This document shows positions 8,185 to 15,779 of a stretch of DNA of 37,420 nt, piece after piece. The notes below the pieces were generated by a model. That model did no database searches, had not been told where the DNA came from, and saw only the letters and a program-made list of their open reading frames with translations. Numbering within the stretch: the first letter of the stretch is position 1; each line of letters starts with the position of its first letter. The position numbers were made by a program, and so were the translations under genes. The stretch comes from Flavobacteriaceae bacterium (GTDB lineage: Bacteria > Bacteroidota > Bacteroidia > Flavobacteriales > Flavobacteriaceae), in assembly GCA_028825365.1 (NCBI GenBank), contig JAPKAF010000010.1, forward strand, positions 1-37,420. Direction: 5' to 3'.

Positions 8185-9228
8185 CTACTTTTTTATTCCT
8201 TTGGAGTCTAAATATTTATGAAATTTTTTCGCGTTATTATTGTGCTCACTCAGACTTCTTGAGAAATTGTGATAACCAATGTTTTGAGGGTCAGCAGAAA
8301 AGTAAAAATACTTATGCATTTGATAATTTAAAACGGCATCTATAGAATTAATGTCTGGCACTGCAATAAGGCCAGGTGGAAGTCCTTTATACTTATAAGT
8401 ATTAAACTTTGAATCAATCTTCAGATGCTTATAAAGAATTCTTCTTATAACAACTCCTTTATACTCTGGCAATTGGTATGCAGCGTACTTAACAGTTGGG
8501 TCAGCTTGAAGAAGCCAATTGTTATTAATTCTGTTCATATAAACTCCAGCAATAGTTCTTAGCTCACTTGTCATTTTTGATTCTTGACTTACAATTGAAG
8601 CTAGAATCATAACCTGATTTTGATTTAAACCAATCTTTTTTAATTTATCTAAGCGTGAATCATTCCAAAACAACTTATACTCTTTAAGCATTCTAGATCT
8701 AAATGAGTCTGCATTGGTATCCCAATAAAAGTTATAGCTATTGGGTAGAAAAATAGAAAGAAAATTATATTGGTTAAATCCATTTGATTTAAAAAAATCT
8801 AAATCCTTAAAGGAATTTATTAATGATAAACTATCTGCCTCAATTTGAGTAGATATTTTACTCGCTAGTTCATATTCATTATCAATATTATTAAATATAA
8901 CGTCTACGGTAAGCTTTCTGGATCTTAAGGTATTTATAATTTCATTATTATTCATTCCTTGCCTGATAGCAAATTTTCCTGGTTTTAATTTTATATTATA
9001 GCCTTTTCTAACTGCTAACCTTTCAAATGAATTTATATTTTTTAAAATAGGGGATAGATCAATTTTTAGTTCTTCAAAATCTTGATTTGAATAGACATAA
9101 ACATAAGCTAAGTCATTATTAAAATTAGTATTTGAAACAAACATAGTAACATAAACAAAGTAAGAAAATATTGACATTGCAATAAGTCCTAGTAATGAAA
9201 TGATTAATAATATTTTTTTTATATACAT
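8185..9228 (-). CDS. mltG: Endolytic peptidoglycan transglycosylase MltG
   Basis: MltG (YceG) cleaves nascent glycan strands at the inner membrane and so sets glycan length. The 347-residue protein has one N-terminal membrane helix (about 4-30) and a periplasmic YceG domain. The catalytic Glu is in I-L-A-S-I-V-S-Q-E-S (Glu216 by counting), followed by the conserved I-A-G-V-Y-M-N-R and the L-Q-A-D-P-T-V substrate-groove motif. Its start overlaps the upstream GNAT gene by 10 bases. It is the last gene of the dapF-GNAT-mltG unit, which groups two envelope functions. Confidence 0.93.
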   Translation of the reverse strand: MYIKKILLIISLLGLIAMSIFSYFVYVTMFVSNTNFNNDLAYVYVYSNQDFEELKIDLSPILKNINSFERLAVRKGYNIKLKPGKFAIRQGMNNNEIINTLRSRKLTVDVIFNNIDNEYELASKISTQIEADSLSLINSFKDLDFFKSNGFNQYNFLSIFLPNSYNFYWDTNADSFRSRMLKEYKLFWNDSRLDKLKKIGLNQNQVMILASIVSQESKMTSELRTIAGVYMNRINNNWLLQADPTVKYAAYQLPEYKGVVIRRILYKHLKIDSKFNTYKYKGLPPGLIAVPDINSIDAVLNYQMHKYFYFSADPQNIGYHNFSRSLSEHNNNAKKFHKYLDSKGIKK

Positions 9229-9740
9229 CTTAGTTGTAGTAAAACTTCATTTTTAAATATACCATTAAACAAAATCCAGTCTTTTTTTAATCCAACTTCT
9301 ACAAAATTTGCACTTTTAAATAAATTTAAACTTTGTACATTATCTTCTAAAACGTTACAATATAATTGATGTAGAGAAAGGTGAGTTTTTGAATAATTAA
9401 TAAGTAATTTAATTGCTTCTTTAGCATACCCCTGCCTTTGTTTATCTTCATTGACAATTATTGCTACTCCAGCTCTTTTATTTTTAAAATCTATATCAAA
9501 TAAATCAATTAAGCCAATAGTATTGTTCTCATAATCTGAAATGACCAATCTAAGTTGCTTAACTTTATAAATATCCATATCGGAATTTTCCAAGTAGCTA
9601 GTCAAAAGATGCTTAGAAAATGGAACTTGAACATCACTTATACCCCAATACTTTTCATTATTTTCTACCAGAAATAAATAATCAATATCATTGGACTCTA
9701 AAGCTCTTAAAAAAATATATTTTCCCTTTAACGTGTTCAT
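9219..9740 (-). CDS. RimJ/RimL-type GNAT acetyltransferase
   Basis: A 173-residue GNAT of the RimJ/RimL (Acetyltransf_3) type. It starts with the typical L-K-G-K-Y-I-F-L-R strand, contains the acetyl-CoA motif R-Q-G-Y-A-K-E-A, and ends with N-V-x-S-L-x-L-F-K-S-A-N-F-V-E-V-G. Family members acetylate protein N-termini or small amines; the acceptor here is unknown. Its ATG overlaps the dapF stop (ATGA) and its 3' end overlaps mltG by 10 bases. The three genes are therefore translated from one tightly coupled message. Confidence 0.85.
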   Translation of the reverse strand: MNTLKGKYIFLRALESNDIDYLFLVENNEKYWGISDVQVPFSKHLLTSYLENSDMDIYKVKQLRLVISDYENNTIGLIDLFDIDFKNKRAGVAIIVNEDKQRQGYAKEAIKLLINYSKTHLSLHQLYCNVLEDNVQSLNLFKSANFVEVGLKKDWILFNGIFKNEVLLQLRCI

Positions 9741-10513
9741 ATTTTTCCTTTAAAAACTTCAACTGCTGGCCCCTCTAACCATATGTTTTCAAAACTAAGA
9801 TTATTGAAATCAAATGAAACATGCAAATTTCCACCAAGAGTTATGATCTTAATTTTATTCTCGTTTACAAAACCTTTTTTAAAGGCAGATAATACTGAAG
9901 CTACAACTCCAGTTCCGCAAGACTGGGTCTCATTTTCTACACCTCTCTCATAGGTTCTGACTTTAATACAATTAGTATTTATAACCTCAACAAAATTAAC
10001 GTTGATTCCATTATTACTAATTTTCTTTTCATTTCTAATTTCTCTACCTTTTTTAACCACATCTAATTCCTTAATTGAGTTGCAAAATTTAACAAAGTGA
10101 GGAGAGCCAGTATCTAATACATAACCTCCCTCAATATTATTAATTAAATTTACTTGATTCATCTGAAGACTAACAAGGCCCTTATCTATAAAACTAGCAT
10201 GCGGTCCATCTATAGCCATAAATTTCGCTTTATCTTTAATTACATTTAGTTTTTTAGCAAAAGAAACAATACATCTTCCTCCATTACCACACATACTAGT
10301 TTCTCTACCATCGGAATTAAAGTATATCATTTTAAAATCTAAATTCTCATGATTTTCCAGAAGTATTAAACCATCTGCCCCTACCCCAGTATTTCTATCA
10401 CATATACTAGAAATAAAATTGGCATTATTTTTATCAAAAAAAAGTAATCTATTATCAATTAAAATGAAGTCATTTCCAGTACCATGATATTTAAAAAATT
10501 CAAAATTCATCAT
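9737..10513 (-). CDS. dapF: Diaminopimelate epimerase
   Basis: DapF interconverts LL- and meso-diaminopimelate, supplying lysine synthesis and the peptidoglycan cross-link residue. The protein begins F-F-K-Y-H-G-T-G-N-D-F and carries both catalytic cysteines, in M-C-G-N-G-G-R-C (about Cys75) and in E-T-Q-S-C-G-T-G (about Cys199). The open frame reaches a TTG at 10519, but the ATG at 10513 (or 10510) better matches the family N-terminus and gives about 258 residues. A TATATTTG box ends only four bases upstream, so the transcript may have almost no leader. It heads the dapF-GNAT-mltG unit. Confidence 0.95.
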   Translation of the reverse strand: MMNFEFFKYHGTGNDFILIDNRLLFFDKNNANFISSICDRNTGVGADGLILLENHENLDFKMIYFNSDGRETSMCGNGGRCIVSFAKKLNVIKDKAKFMAIDGPHASFIDKGLVSLQMNQVNLINNIEGGYVLDTGSPHFVKFCNSIKELDVVKKGREIRNEKKISNNGINVNFVEVINTNCIKVRTYERGVENETQSCGTGVVASVLSAFKKGFVNENKIKIITLGGNLHVSFDFNNLSFENIWLEGPAVEVFKGKI

Positions 10514-10516
10514 AGA

Positions 10517-10524
10517 CAAATATA
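10517..10524 (-). promoter_or_regulatory. -7 promoter box TATATTTG for dapF
   Basis: On the minus strand this is an exact TAnnTTTG box, the Bacteroidota housekeeping -7 element. Transcription would start about five bases downstream, at or next to the dapF ATG. I do not find a good TTG -33 element at 19 bases. Confidence 0.4.
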
Positions 10525-10622
10525 TAAAATAGAAGGTTAATTATAGTTCTCAAACAATGATTCTAAGTTATAAAATTAATTTAGATTTATTTTAATCACT
10601 TTTTTAATTATATCTTCGAATA

Positions 10623-11297
10623 ATGAGAATTGATATAATATCTGCAGTACCTGAATTACTTAAGAGTCCTTTTGAAACATCTATGTTAAAAAAAAGTATA
10701 GATTTAAAATTGGTTGATCTACATATTCATAATTTGAGGGAATATACAAATGACAAATACAGAACAATTGATGACTATCAATTTGGTGGTGGAGCAGGTA
10801 TGGTTATGATGATAGAACCTATCGACAAGTGTATATCTAAACTAAAAAGTGAACGTGATTATGATGAAATTATATATTTGTCCCCTGACGGAGACAAATT
10901 AAATCAAAAGATATCAAACAGTGTGTCATTACTCAAAAATATAATAATACTATGTGGTCACTATAAAGGAGTAGATCAACGGGTAAGAGACAATTTAATT
11001 ACAAAAGAAATTTCAATTGGTGATTACGTTTTAACTGGAGGTGAATTAGCTGCAGCTGTACTTTGTGATTCTATAATAAGACTAATCCCTGGAGTTTTAG
11101 GTAATGAAACATCTGCACTGACAGATTCCTTCCAAGATGATTTATTAGCACCTCCTATCTACACAAGACCAAGGGAGTATAAAGGCTGGGAAGTTCCTGG
11201 TTTATTACTTACAGGTAATTTTCCAAAAATAGAAAAATGGAGAGAAGATAAAGCTTTAGAAGCTACCTTAAAAAAAAGACCAGACCTTTTCGATTAA
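10623..11297 (+). CDS. trmD: tRNA (guanine-N1)-methyltransferase
   Basis: TrmD methylates G37 next to the anticodon and so prevents +1 frameshifting. The 224-residue protein has the SPOUT trefoil-knot segments: LSPDGD at 86-91, CGHYKG at 111-116, and [10 protein letters not shown] at 132-141, which bind SAM. The N-terminal F-G-G-G-A-G-M loop contacts tRNA. Size and start are standard. It is followed by rplS, the classic bacterial neighbour, but a hairpin and a strong promoter lie between them, so rplS can also be transcribed independently. Confidence 0.96.
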   Translation: MRIDIISAVPELLKSPFETSMLKKSIDLKLVDLHIHNLREYTNDKYRTIDDYQFGGGAGMVMMIEPIDKCISKLKSERDYDEIIYLSPDGDKLNQKISNSVSLLKNIIILCGHYKGVDQRVRDNLITKEISIGDYVLTGGELAAAVLCDSIIRLIPGVLGNETSALTDSFQDDLLAPPIYTRPREYKGWEVPGLLLTGNFPKIEKWREDKALEATLKKRPDLFD

Positions 11298-11302
11298 AAA
11301 AA

Positions 11303-11342
11303 AACATATAAATATTGCAGGTTATCAATATATGTTTATTTT
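11303..11342 (+). terminator. Putative terminator or attenuator hairpin after trmD
   Basis: AAACATAT (11303-11310) can pair with ATATGTTT (11330-11337) around an 18-20 base loop, followed by a short T-rich run. The right arm overlaps the rplS -7 box, so this may be a weak terminator or only part of the promoter region. Confidence 0.35.
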
Positions 11343-11344
11343 TG
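11315..11344 (+). promoter_or_regulatory. rplS promoter (TTG-N19-TATTTTTG)
   Basis: TTG at 11315-11317 and TATTTTTG at 11337-11344 are separated by exactly 19 bases, matching the Bacteroidota primary-sigma consensus (TTTG at -33, TAnnTTTG at -7). Transcription would start near 11350, leaving about 65 bases of leader before the rplS ATG. That leader contains the short inverted repeat AACGAT-A-ATCGTT near 11369-11381. Confidence 0.6.
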
Positions 11345-11414
11345 CACCCAATTCGAGCTAACCTCTCAACGATAATCGTTCATGTTGCCTCAGAATAATT
11401 TAAATATATATAAA

Positions 11415-11768
11415 ATGAGTTCATTAGTTAAATTTGTACAAGACGAGTTTGTTCCAAAAAATACTTTCCCAGAATTTGGAGCTGGTGATACAATTACTGT
11501 TTACTACGAAATTAAAGAAGGTAGTAAAACCAGAACACAGTTCTTTAGAGGAGTAGTACTTCAAAAAAGAGGTAGTGGTAGTTCGGAAACATTTACTATT
11601 AGAAAAATGTCTGGATCCATTGGTGTTGAAAGAATATTCCCAATTAACCTACCAGCACTTCAAAAAATTGAAGTAAATAAAGCAGGTAAGGTGAGAAGAG
11701 CAAGAATTTTCTACTTCAGAAACTTAACCGGTAAAAAAGCAAGAATTAAAGAAGTAAGAAGAAAATAA
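11415..11768 (+). CDS. rplS: 50S ribosomal protein L19
   Basis: L19 is a structural protein of the large subunit at the interface with 30S. The 117-residue product matches the family throughout, with F-G-A-G-D-T-I-T-V-Y-Y near the start, F-T-I-R-K-M-S centrally, and a basic C-terminus (R-R-A-R-I-F-Y-F-R). The open frame extends upstream to an ATG at 11382, but the family N-terminus M-x-S-L-V-K-F-V-Q-D begins at ATG 11415, which I use. The 33 extra bases belong to the leader. Confidence 0.96.
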   Translation: MSSLVKFVQDEFVPKNTFPEFGAGDTITVYYEIKEGSKTRTQFFRGVVLQKRGSGSSETFTIRKMSGSIGVERIFPINLPALQKIEVNKAGKVRRARIFYFRNLTGKKARIKEVRRK

Positions 11769-11772
11769 TCAA

Positions 11773-11807
11773 CTTATAAACATTTGTTTATAACACTGGT
11801 TTATAAG
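11773..11807 (+). terminator. Hairpin region after rplS with two alternative pairings
   Basis: Five bases after the rplS stop, CTTATAAAC (11773-11781) can pair with GTTTATAA (11786-11793) in a tight hairpin with an ATTT loop, or with GTTTATAAG (11799-11807) in a longer one. The two are mutually exclusive. A T-rich stretch follows at 11818-11825, detached from the stem. It may be the rplS terminator or an mRNA 3' stabiliser. Confidence 0.45.
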
Positions 11808-11834
11808 TAGTTAAGATCTTTTTATTAGAAATAC

Positions 11835-11864
11835 TTGTTTTTTAAAATTCCTATTATACATTAG
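11835..11864 (+). promoter_or_regulatory. Promoter of the intergenic RNA (TTG-N19-TACATTAG)
   Basis: TTG at 11835-11837 and TACATTAG at 11857-11864 have the exact 19-base spacing. The -7 box has one mismatch to TAnnTTTG. Transcription would start near 11870, just before the segment that pairs with the far end of the RNA. Confidence 0.5.
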
Positions 11865-11870
11865 TGTCAG

Positions 11871-12316
11871 AGTTATGGCAGATATGCTTTTTCGGTAACG
11901 AAATAAATAATTCTATAAAGACGTTCTTTGAAACAATTGCTTAATTAAGATTAATTAGAGATTTATCTCTAAAATCATGAAGGATCTACTAAACTAAACG
12001 AAAGGCTAGCATGTAGAAACTGAAATTGAAAGTTACAATTTCATTACGAAAGCTTGAAAAACAAAACTTACAACCTGAAAATTTAAATCATAGCGCAAGC
12101 TAGAAATAAACTTCAACAGGAAAATTAGCAATTAAACTGAAATATAGAGGTGATATAAGATTCATCTTATAGAACATTTCTCTGTATTTCAAATGAATAG
12201 AATCAATCAAAATTAATGCTAACCTCGGTTTGCAATAATTGATAGAAATATCTGACTAGATTCGAAATCATAAAAAGCCATATTAATACAAATTTATTTG
12301 TAATAATATGGCTTTT
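11871..12316 (+). ncRNA. Unassigned structured RNA between rplS and icd
   Basis: No plausible protein is encoded in 11769-12422. The transcript could be closed by CAGATAT (11879-11885) pairing with ATATCTG (12248-12254). Inside are: TTTCG/CGAAA with a GTAA loop (11890-11903); TTAGAGA/TCTCTAA (11955-11972); TGAAATTG/CAATTTCA (12021-12043); TAGC-GCAA-GCTA (12091-12102); a 12-bp stem with one G-U pair (12138-12149 with 12180-12191) enclosing TATAAGA/TCTTATA (12154-12171); and ATCAAT/ATTGAT (12202-12243) with an inner AAC-CTCG-GTT hairpin. A strong terminator follows. I see no RNase P CR-I or CR-V motif, no tmRNA tRNA-like ends or tag frame, and no SRP RNA motif. The family is unknown; a very diverged known RNA remains possible. 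Confidence 0.55.
12273..12316 (+). terminator. Strong intrinsic terminator of the intergenic RNA
   Basis: AAAAGCCATATTA (12273-12285) pairs perfectly with TAATATGGCTTTT (12304-12316). The stem continues after one A-A mismatch with TACAAAT/ATTTGTA and a two-base loop. The T-rich tail GTTTTTAT follows. This separates the RNA from icd. Confidence 0.75.
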
Positions 12317-12347
12317 GTTTTTATATATAGTAAATTATATATTTTTA

Positions 12348-12376
12348 GACATATCACATGTCAATACGTATATTTG
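12348..12376 (+). promoter_or_regulatory. icd promoter -7 box with overlapping inverted repeat
   Basis: TATATTTG at 12369-12376 is an exact -7 box about 46 bases before the icd start. Immediately upstream, GACAT-N5-ATGTC at 12348-12362 is a perfect inverted repeat filling the -33/-7 spacer, a typical position for a repressor operator. The -33 element itself (TTTTAG) is poor. Confidence 0.45.
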
Positions 12377-12422
12377 CATGGTTATTTAAAATTTAGAATA
12401 AACTATTAATTCCTTCATAGAT

Positions 12423-14642
12423 ATGTCTCAAATAATTTACACCAAAACAGATGAAGCTCCAGCTCTAGCAACTTTATCTTTATTACCAATTATAAAAGCT
12501 TTTACAAAATCTTCAAATATTCAAATAACAACAAAGGATATTTCACTATCTGCTAGAATATTAGCATGTTTTCCAGATTTTCTTGATAAGGATCAAAGAG
12601 TAAACGATGACTTAAATGAACTAGGCAAGTTGGTGAAAGACCCTAATGTTAATATTATTAAACTCCCGAATATTAGCGCATCAATTCCTCAGATAAAAAG
12701 TGTTATCACAGAGTTACAAAAACAAGGATACAATATACCTGATTATCCAAATGAAGTAAGCGATAATGAAAGTAAAATAATTAAGCAAAAATACGACTCG
12801 GTTAAGGGTAGTGCAGTAAACCCTGTGTTAAGGGAAGGTAATTCAGATAGAAGAGCTCCTGCAGCGATTAAAAACTTTGTTAAAAACAACCCTCATTCAA
12901 TGGGCGTGTGGAGTAAAGACTCTAAAACACATGTTTCTACTATGGTAGACGGAGATTTTAGGAATAGTGAAAAATCAATTACAGTTAATGAAGAGTCTAG
13001 AGTAATTATTATACATACAGATTCTCAAGGAAATAAAACTAAATTAAAAAATGAATTTTCTATTCAAAAAGAAGAAATAATTGACTCCTCTGTGATGTCT
13101 ATTATAAAGCTTAATGAATTTTTAGAAAAAGAAATTAATGATGCTAAATTAAACAATATTCTTCTTTCTGTGCATTTAAAGGCAACCATGATGAAGGTAA
13201 GTGATCCAATAATATTTGGACATGTAGTAAAGACTTACTTCAAAAATGTTTTCCAAAAACATTCTGTCTTATTTAATAAATTAAATATAAATGCAAATAA
13301 CGGAGTTGGTCATATATTAAATAAAATTGAAAGCTTAGACAGTGAGCTAAAAAATGATATCATAAATGATATTAATAAGGAATTAAAAACAAATTCTTCT
13401 CTAGCTATGGTTAACAGTGGAAAGGGAATTACTAATTTACACGTACCTAGTGATATAATTATTGACGCATCTATGCCCGCAATGATCAGAAACTCTGGGC
13501 AAATGTGGGACTCAAATGGTGAGTCGAAAGATACTAAAGCAATAATTCCAGATAGTTGTTACGCTTCTATTTATCAATCTACTATTGATTTTTGTAAATT
13601 AAATGGGGCATTTGATCCTACAACTATGGGGACTGTACCAAATATTGGCTTAATGGCTCAAAAAGCAGAAGAATATGGTTCACATGACAAAACATTTGAG
13701 ATTGAAAAAGATGGTATTGTTTCTGTTATCAATAAAAAAGAAGAAATATTACTTACCCATAAAGTTAAAAAAGGAGACATTTGGCGAATGTGTCAGGTAA
13801 AAGATGCTCCTATCAAAGACTGGGTGAAACTAGCTGTAAATAGAACGAAAGTTTCTGGAACTCCAGCAATATTTTGGCTGGATAATCAGAGACCTCATGA
13901 TTTGGAGTTAATTAATAAAGTCAATATATATTTAAAAGATCACGACACGGAAGGTTTAGATATAAAAATATTATCTCCTTATGAAGCAACTCAATTAACC
14001 TTAGAGAGAATAAAACAAGGTTTAGACACTATTTCTGTGACAGGAAATGTACTTAGAGATTACTTGACAGACTTATTTCCAATTCTAGAGCTTGGTACGA
14101 GTGCAAAAATGCTATCTATTGTTCCATTAATGAATGGAGGCGGTTTGTTTGAGACGGGTGCAGGTGGATCTGCCCCTAAACATGTAGAGCAGTTAATATC
14201 AGAAAATCATCTACGCTGGGACTCATTAGGAGAATTCTTAGCCCTAGGTGTATCATTACATCATTTAGGAACCTCAACAAATAATAAAAAAGCAATTATT
14301 CTTTCTAAAACACTTGATATTGCTGTTGAAAAATTATTATTAAATAAAAAATCTCCATCTAGAAAAAATGGGGAATTAGATAACAGAGGTAGTCACTTCT
14401 ACTTAGCATTGTATTGGTCAGAATCACTAAAACTACAGAAAGAAGATGAAGATTTAAAAAACCAATTTAACTTGATTTATAAATTATTAGTGGATAACGA
14501 ATCTAATATAATTTCTGAATTTAATAATGCCCAAGGAGTTAAAGTAGAATTGGGTGGTTATTACAATCCTGATACTATCTTAAGTGAGAGTATAATGAAA
14601 CCTAGTTCAGTATTTAATGAAATTATAAGTACCTTATATTAA
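12423..14642 (+). CDS. icd: NADP-dependent isocitrate dehydrogenase, monomeric type
   Basis: Oxidatively decarboxylates isocitrate to 2-oxoglutarate in the TCA cycle, producing NADPH. The 739-residue length is that of the monomeric IDH-II class, about twice the dimeric enzyme. The N-terminus [14 protein letters not shown] and the internal [17 protein letters not shown], and [14 protein letters not shown] segments are characteristic of this class. It has its own promoter after the terminator of the intergenic RNA. murQ follows after eight bases. Aconitase, the preceding TCA enzyme, is at the right edge of the window. Confidence 0.96.
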   Translation: MSQIIYTKTDEAPALATLSLLPIIKAFTKSSNIQITTKDISLSARILACFPDFLDKDQRVNDDLNELGKLVKDPNVNIIKLPNISASIPQIKSVITELQKQGYNIPDYPNEVSDNESKIIKQKYDSVKGSAVNPVLREGNSDRRAPAAIKNFVKNNPHSMGVWSKDSKTHVSTMVDGDFRNSEKSITVNEESRVIIIHTDSQGNKTKLKNEFSIQKEEIIDSSVMSIIKLNEFLEKEINDAKLNNILLSVHLKATMMKVSDPIIFGHVVKTYFKNVFQKHSVLFNKLNINANNGVGHILNKIESLDSELKNDIINDINKELKTNSSLAMVNSGKGITNLHVPSDIIIDASMPAMIRNSGQMWDSNGESKDTKAIIPDSCYASIYQSTIDFCKLNGAFDPTTMGTVPNIGLMAQKAEEYGSHDKTFEIEKDGIVSVINKKEEILLTHKVKKGDIWRMCQVKDAPIKDWVKLAVNRTKVSGTPAIFWLDNQRPHDLELINKVNIYLKDHDTEGLDIKILSPYEATQLTLERIKQGLDTISVTGNVLRDYLTDLFPILELGTSAKMLSIVPLMNGGGLFETGAGGSAPKHVEQLISENHLRWDSLGEFLALGVSLHHLGTSTNNKKAIILSKTLDIAVEKLLLNKKSPSRKNGELDNRGSHFYLALYWSESLKLQKEDEDLKNQFNLIYKLLVDNESNIISEFNNAQGVKVELGGYYNPDTILSESIMKPSSVFNEIISTLY

Positions 14643-14650
14643 AACTGGAT

Positions 14651-15460
14651 ATGTCTTTTGAAAAAACAACAGAAAAAGAGTCTAACTATAGTAATCTAGA
14701 GACAAAGTCAGTAAAAGAAATTATTACTAATATAAACCTTGAAGATAAGTCAGTTGCTTATTCCGTGGAGAAATCTTTAGTTGAAATTGAGATATTAACA
14801 CTTAAAGTATATAACTCTTTATTAGCAGGTGGCAGGCTGTTTTACATAGGTTCTGGAACTAGTGGTAGAATGGGTGTTTTGGATGCGTCTGAGTGCCCTC
14901 CTACTTTCGGAGTTAAGGATATAGTTATAGGTATAATAGCAGGAGGTGACAAAGCAATTCGAAATTCACAGGAATTTGCAGAAGATTCTGTCAATCAAGG
15001 TTGGTTAGATTTAAAGCTTCATAATATAGGTAAGAAAGACATTGTTATAGGAATTGCTGCATCTGGGACTACACCCTATGTATTAAATGCATTGAAAAGC
15101 TGCAATAAAAATCAAATAGAGACTGGTAGTATATGCTGTAACAGAAACAGTCCCATTTCATTAAACTCAAATAATCCCGTGGAAGTTATTGTTGGACCTG
15201 AGTATGTTACTGGAAGTTCTAGGATGAAAGCTGGTACAGCACAAAAAATGATACTTAATATGATATCTACAGCTGTAATGATAAAATTAGGTAAAGTAAA
15301 AGGTAGCTTAATGATAGATATGCAGCTATCAAATAACAAATTAATCGAAAGAGCAGTAAGTATGTTAACCAATAGTTTAAATATAACACAAGCAGAGGCT
15401 CAAAGATTAATAACTAAATACGGAAGTGTTAGAAAAGCAATTGAAAATTATAATGAATAA
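14651..15460 (+). CDS. murQ: N-acetylmuramic acid 6-phosphate etherase
   Basis: MurQ removes the lactyl ether from MurNAc-6-phosphate, giving GlcNAc-6-phosphate and D-lactate in cell-wall recycling. The 269-residue SIS-domain protein shows I-G-S-G-T-S-G-R-M-G-V-L-D-A-S-E-C-P-P-T-F near residues 66-86, then A-A-S-G-T-T-P-Y and the T-G-S-S-R-M-K-A-G-T-A-Q-K signature. Length is slightly short but complete. No anhMurNAc kinase or transporter is adjacent. The stop overlaps the start of the following DUF6095-like gene by eight bases. Confidence 0.95.
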   Translation: MSFEKTTEKESNYSNLETKSVKEIITNINLEDKSVAYSVEKSLVEIEILTLKVYNSLLAGGRLFYIGSGTSGRMGVLDASECPPTFGVKDIVIGIIAGGDKAIRNSQEFAEDSVNQGWLDLKLHNIGKKDIVIGIAASGTTPYVLNALKSCNKNQIETGSICCNRNSPISLNSNNPVEVIVGPEYVTGSSRMKAGTAQKMILNMISTAVMIKLGKVKGSLMIDMQLSNNKLIERAVSMLTNSLNITQAEAQRLITKYGSVRKAIENYNE

Positions 15461-15725
15461 AACCCACAAAAAAATAATAAAAAACTTACCCAAAAGAAAT
15501 GAGTTAAGGTTAAAAAAACTTTACACAGGTATTCAACTTTTATGTATTTCTTTAATTACAATTATTAGTGGACCAATTTTGATTCAAATTGGATTTGTTA
15601 AATCTAAGGGTCTAGTTAATCTTTACTCCATTTTAGGAGTTTTAGTTTGTGTATTAGCTATAATATTAATATTTGCAGGTATAAAAAAAATAGGAGATTA
15701 TATTTTTAATAAAAATGATAGATAA
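15453..15725 (+). CDS. Small two-helix membrane protein, DUF6095-like
   Basis: A 90-residue protein with a basic N-terminus, two hydrophobic helices (roughly residues 26-48 and 55-80) joined by a short loop, and a charged tail. The G-P-I-L-I-Q-I-G-F and I-L-G-V-L-V-C segments resemble the flavobacterial DUF6095 family, which from memory commonly sits beside murQ. Function is unknown. A GTG at 15426 would add nine residues, but ATG 15453, overlapping the murQ stop, is the better start. Confidence 0.75.
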   Translation: MNKTHKKIIKNLPKRNELRLKKLYTGIQLLCISLITIISGPILIQIGFVKSKGLVNLYSILGVLVCVLAIILIFAGIKKIGDYIFNKNDR

Positions 15726-15779
15726 TAAATTATATTAAATAAGATTATACAATTATATTTACTGCACTAAAACATATTA

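Noticed and set aside
11382-11414. Longer L19 start at ATG 11382
   Set aside because: The 11 extra residues are not part of the conserved L19 N-terminus, which begins at ATG 11415.
11875-11898. Seven-codon leader peptide (ATG-GCA-GAT to TAA)
   Set aside because: It overlaps the GTAA-loop hairpin and several similar tiny frames occur in this AT-rich stretch. No regulatory codon run is seen.
11871-12316. RNase P RNA or tmRNA as the identity of the intergenic RNA
   Set aside because: I looked for GGAAAGTCC and the ACAGAA-GGCTTA type motif, a tRNA-like 5'/3' end with TTCGA in a paired T arm, and an Ala-Ala-ending tag frame. None is present.
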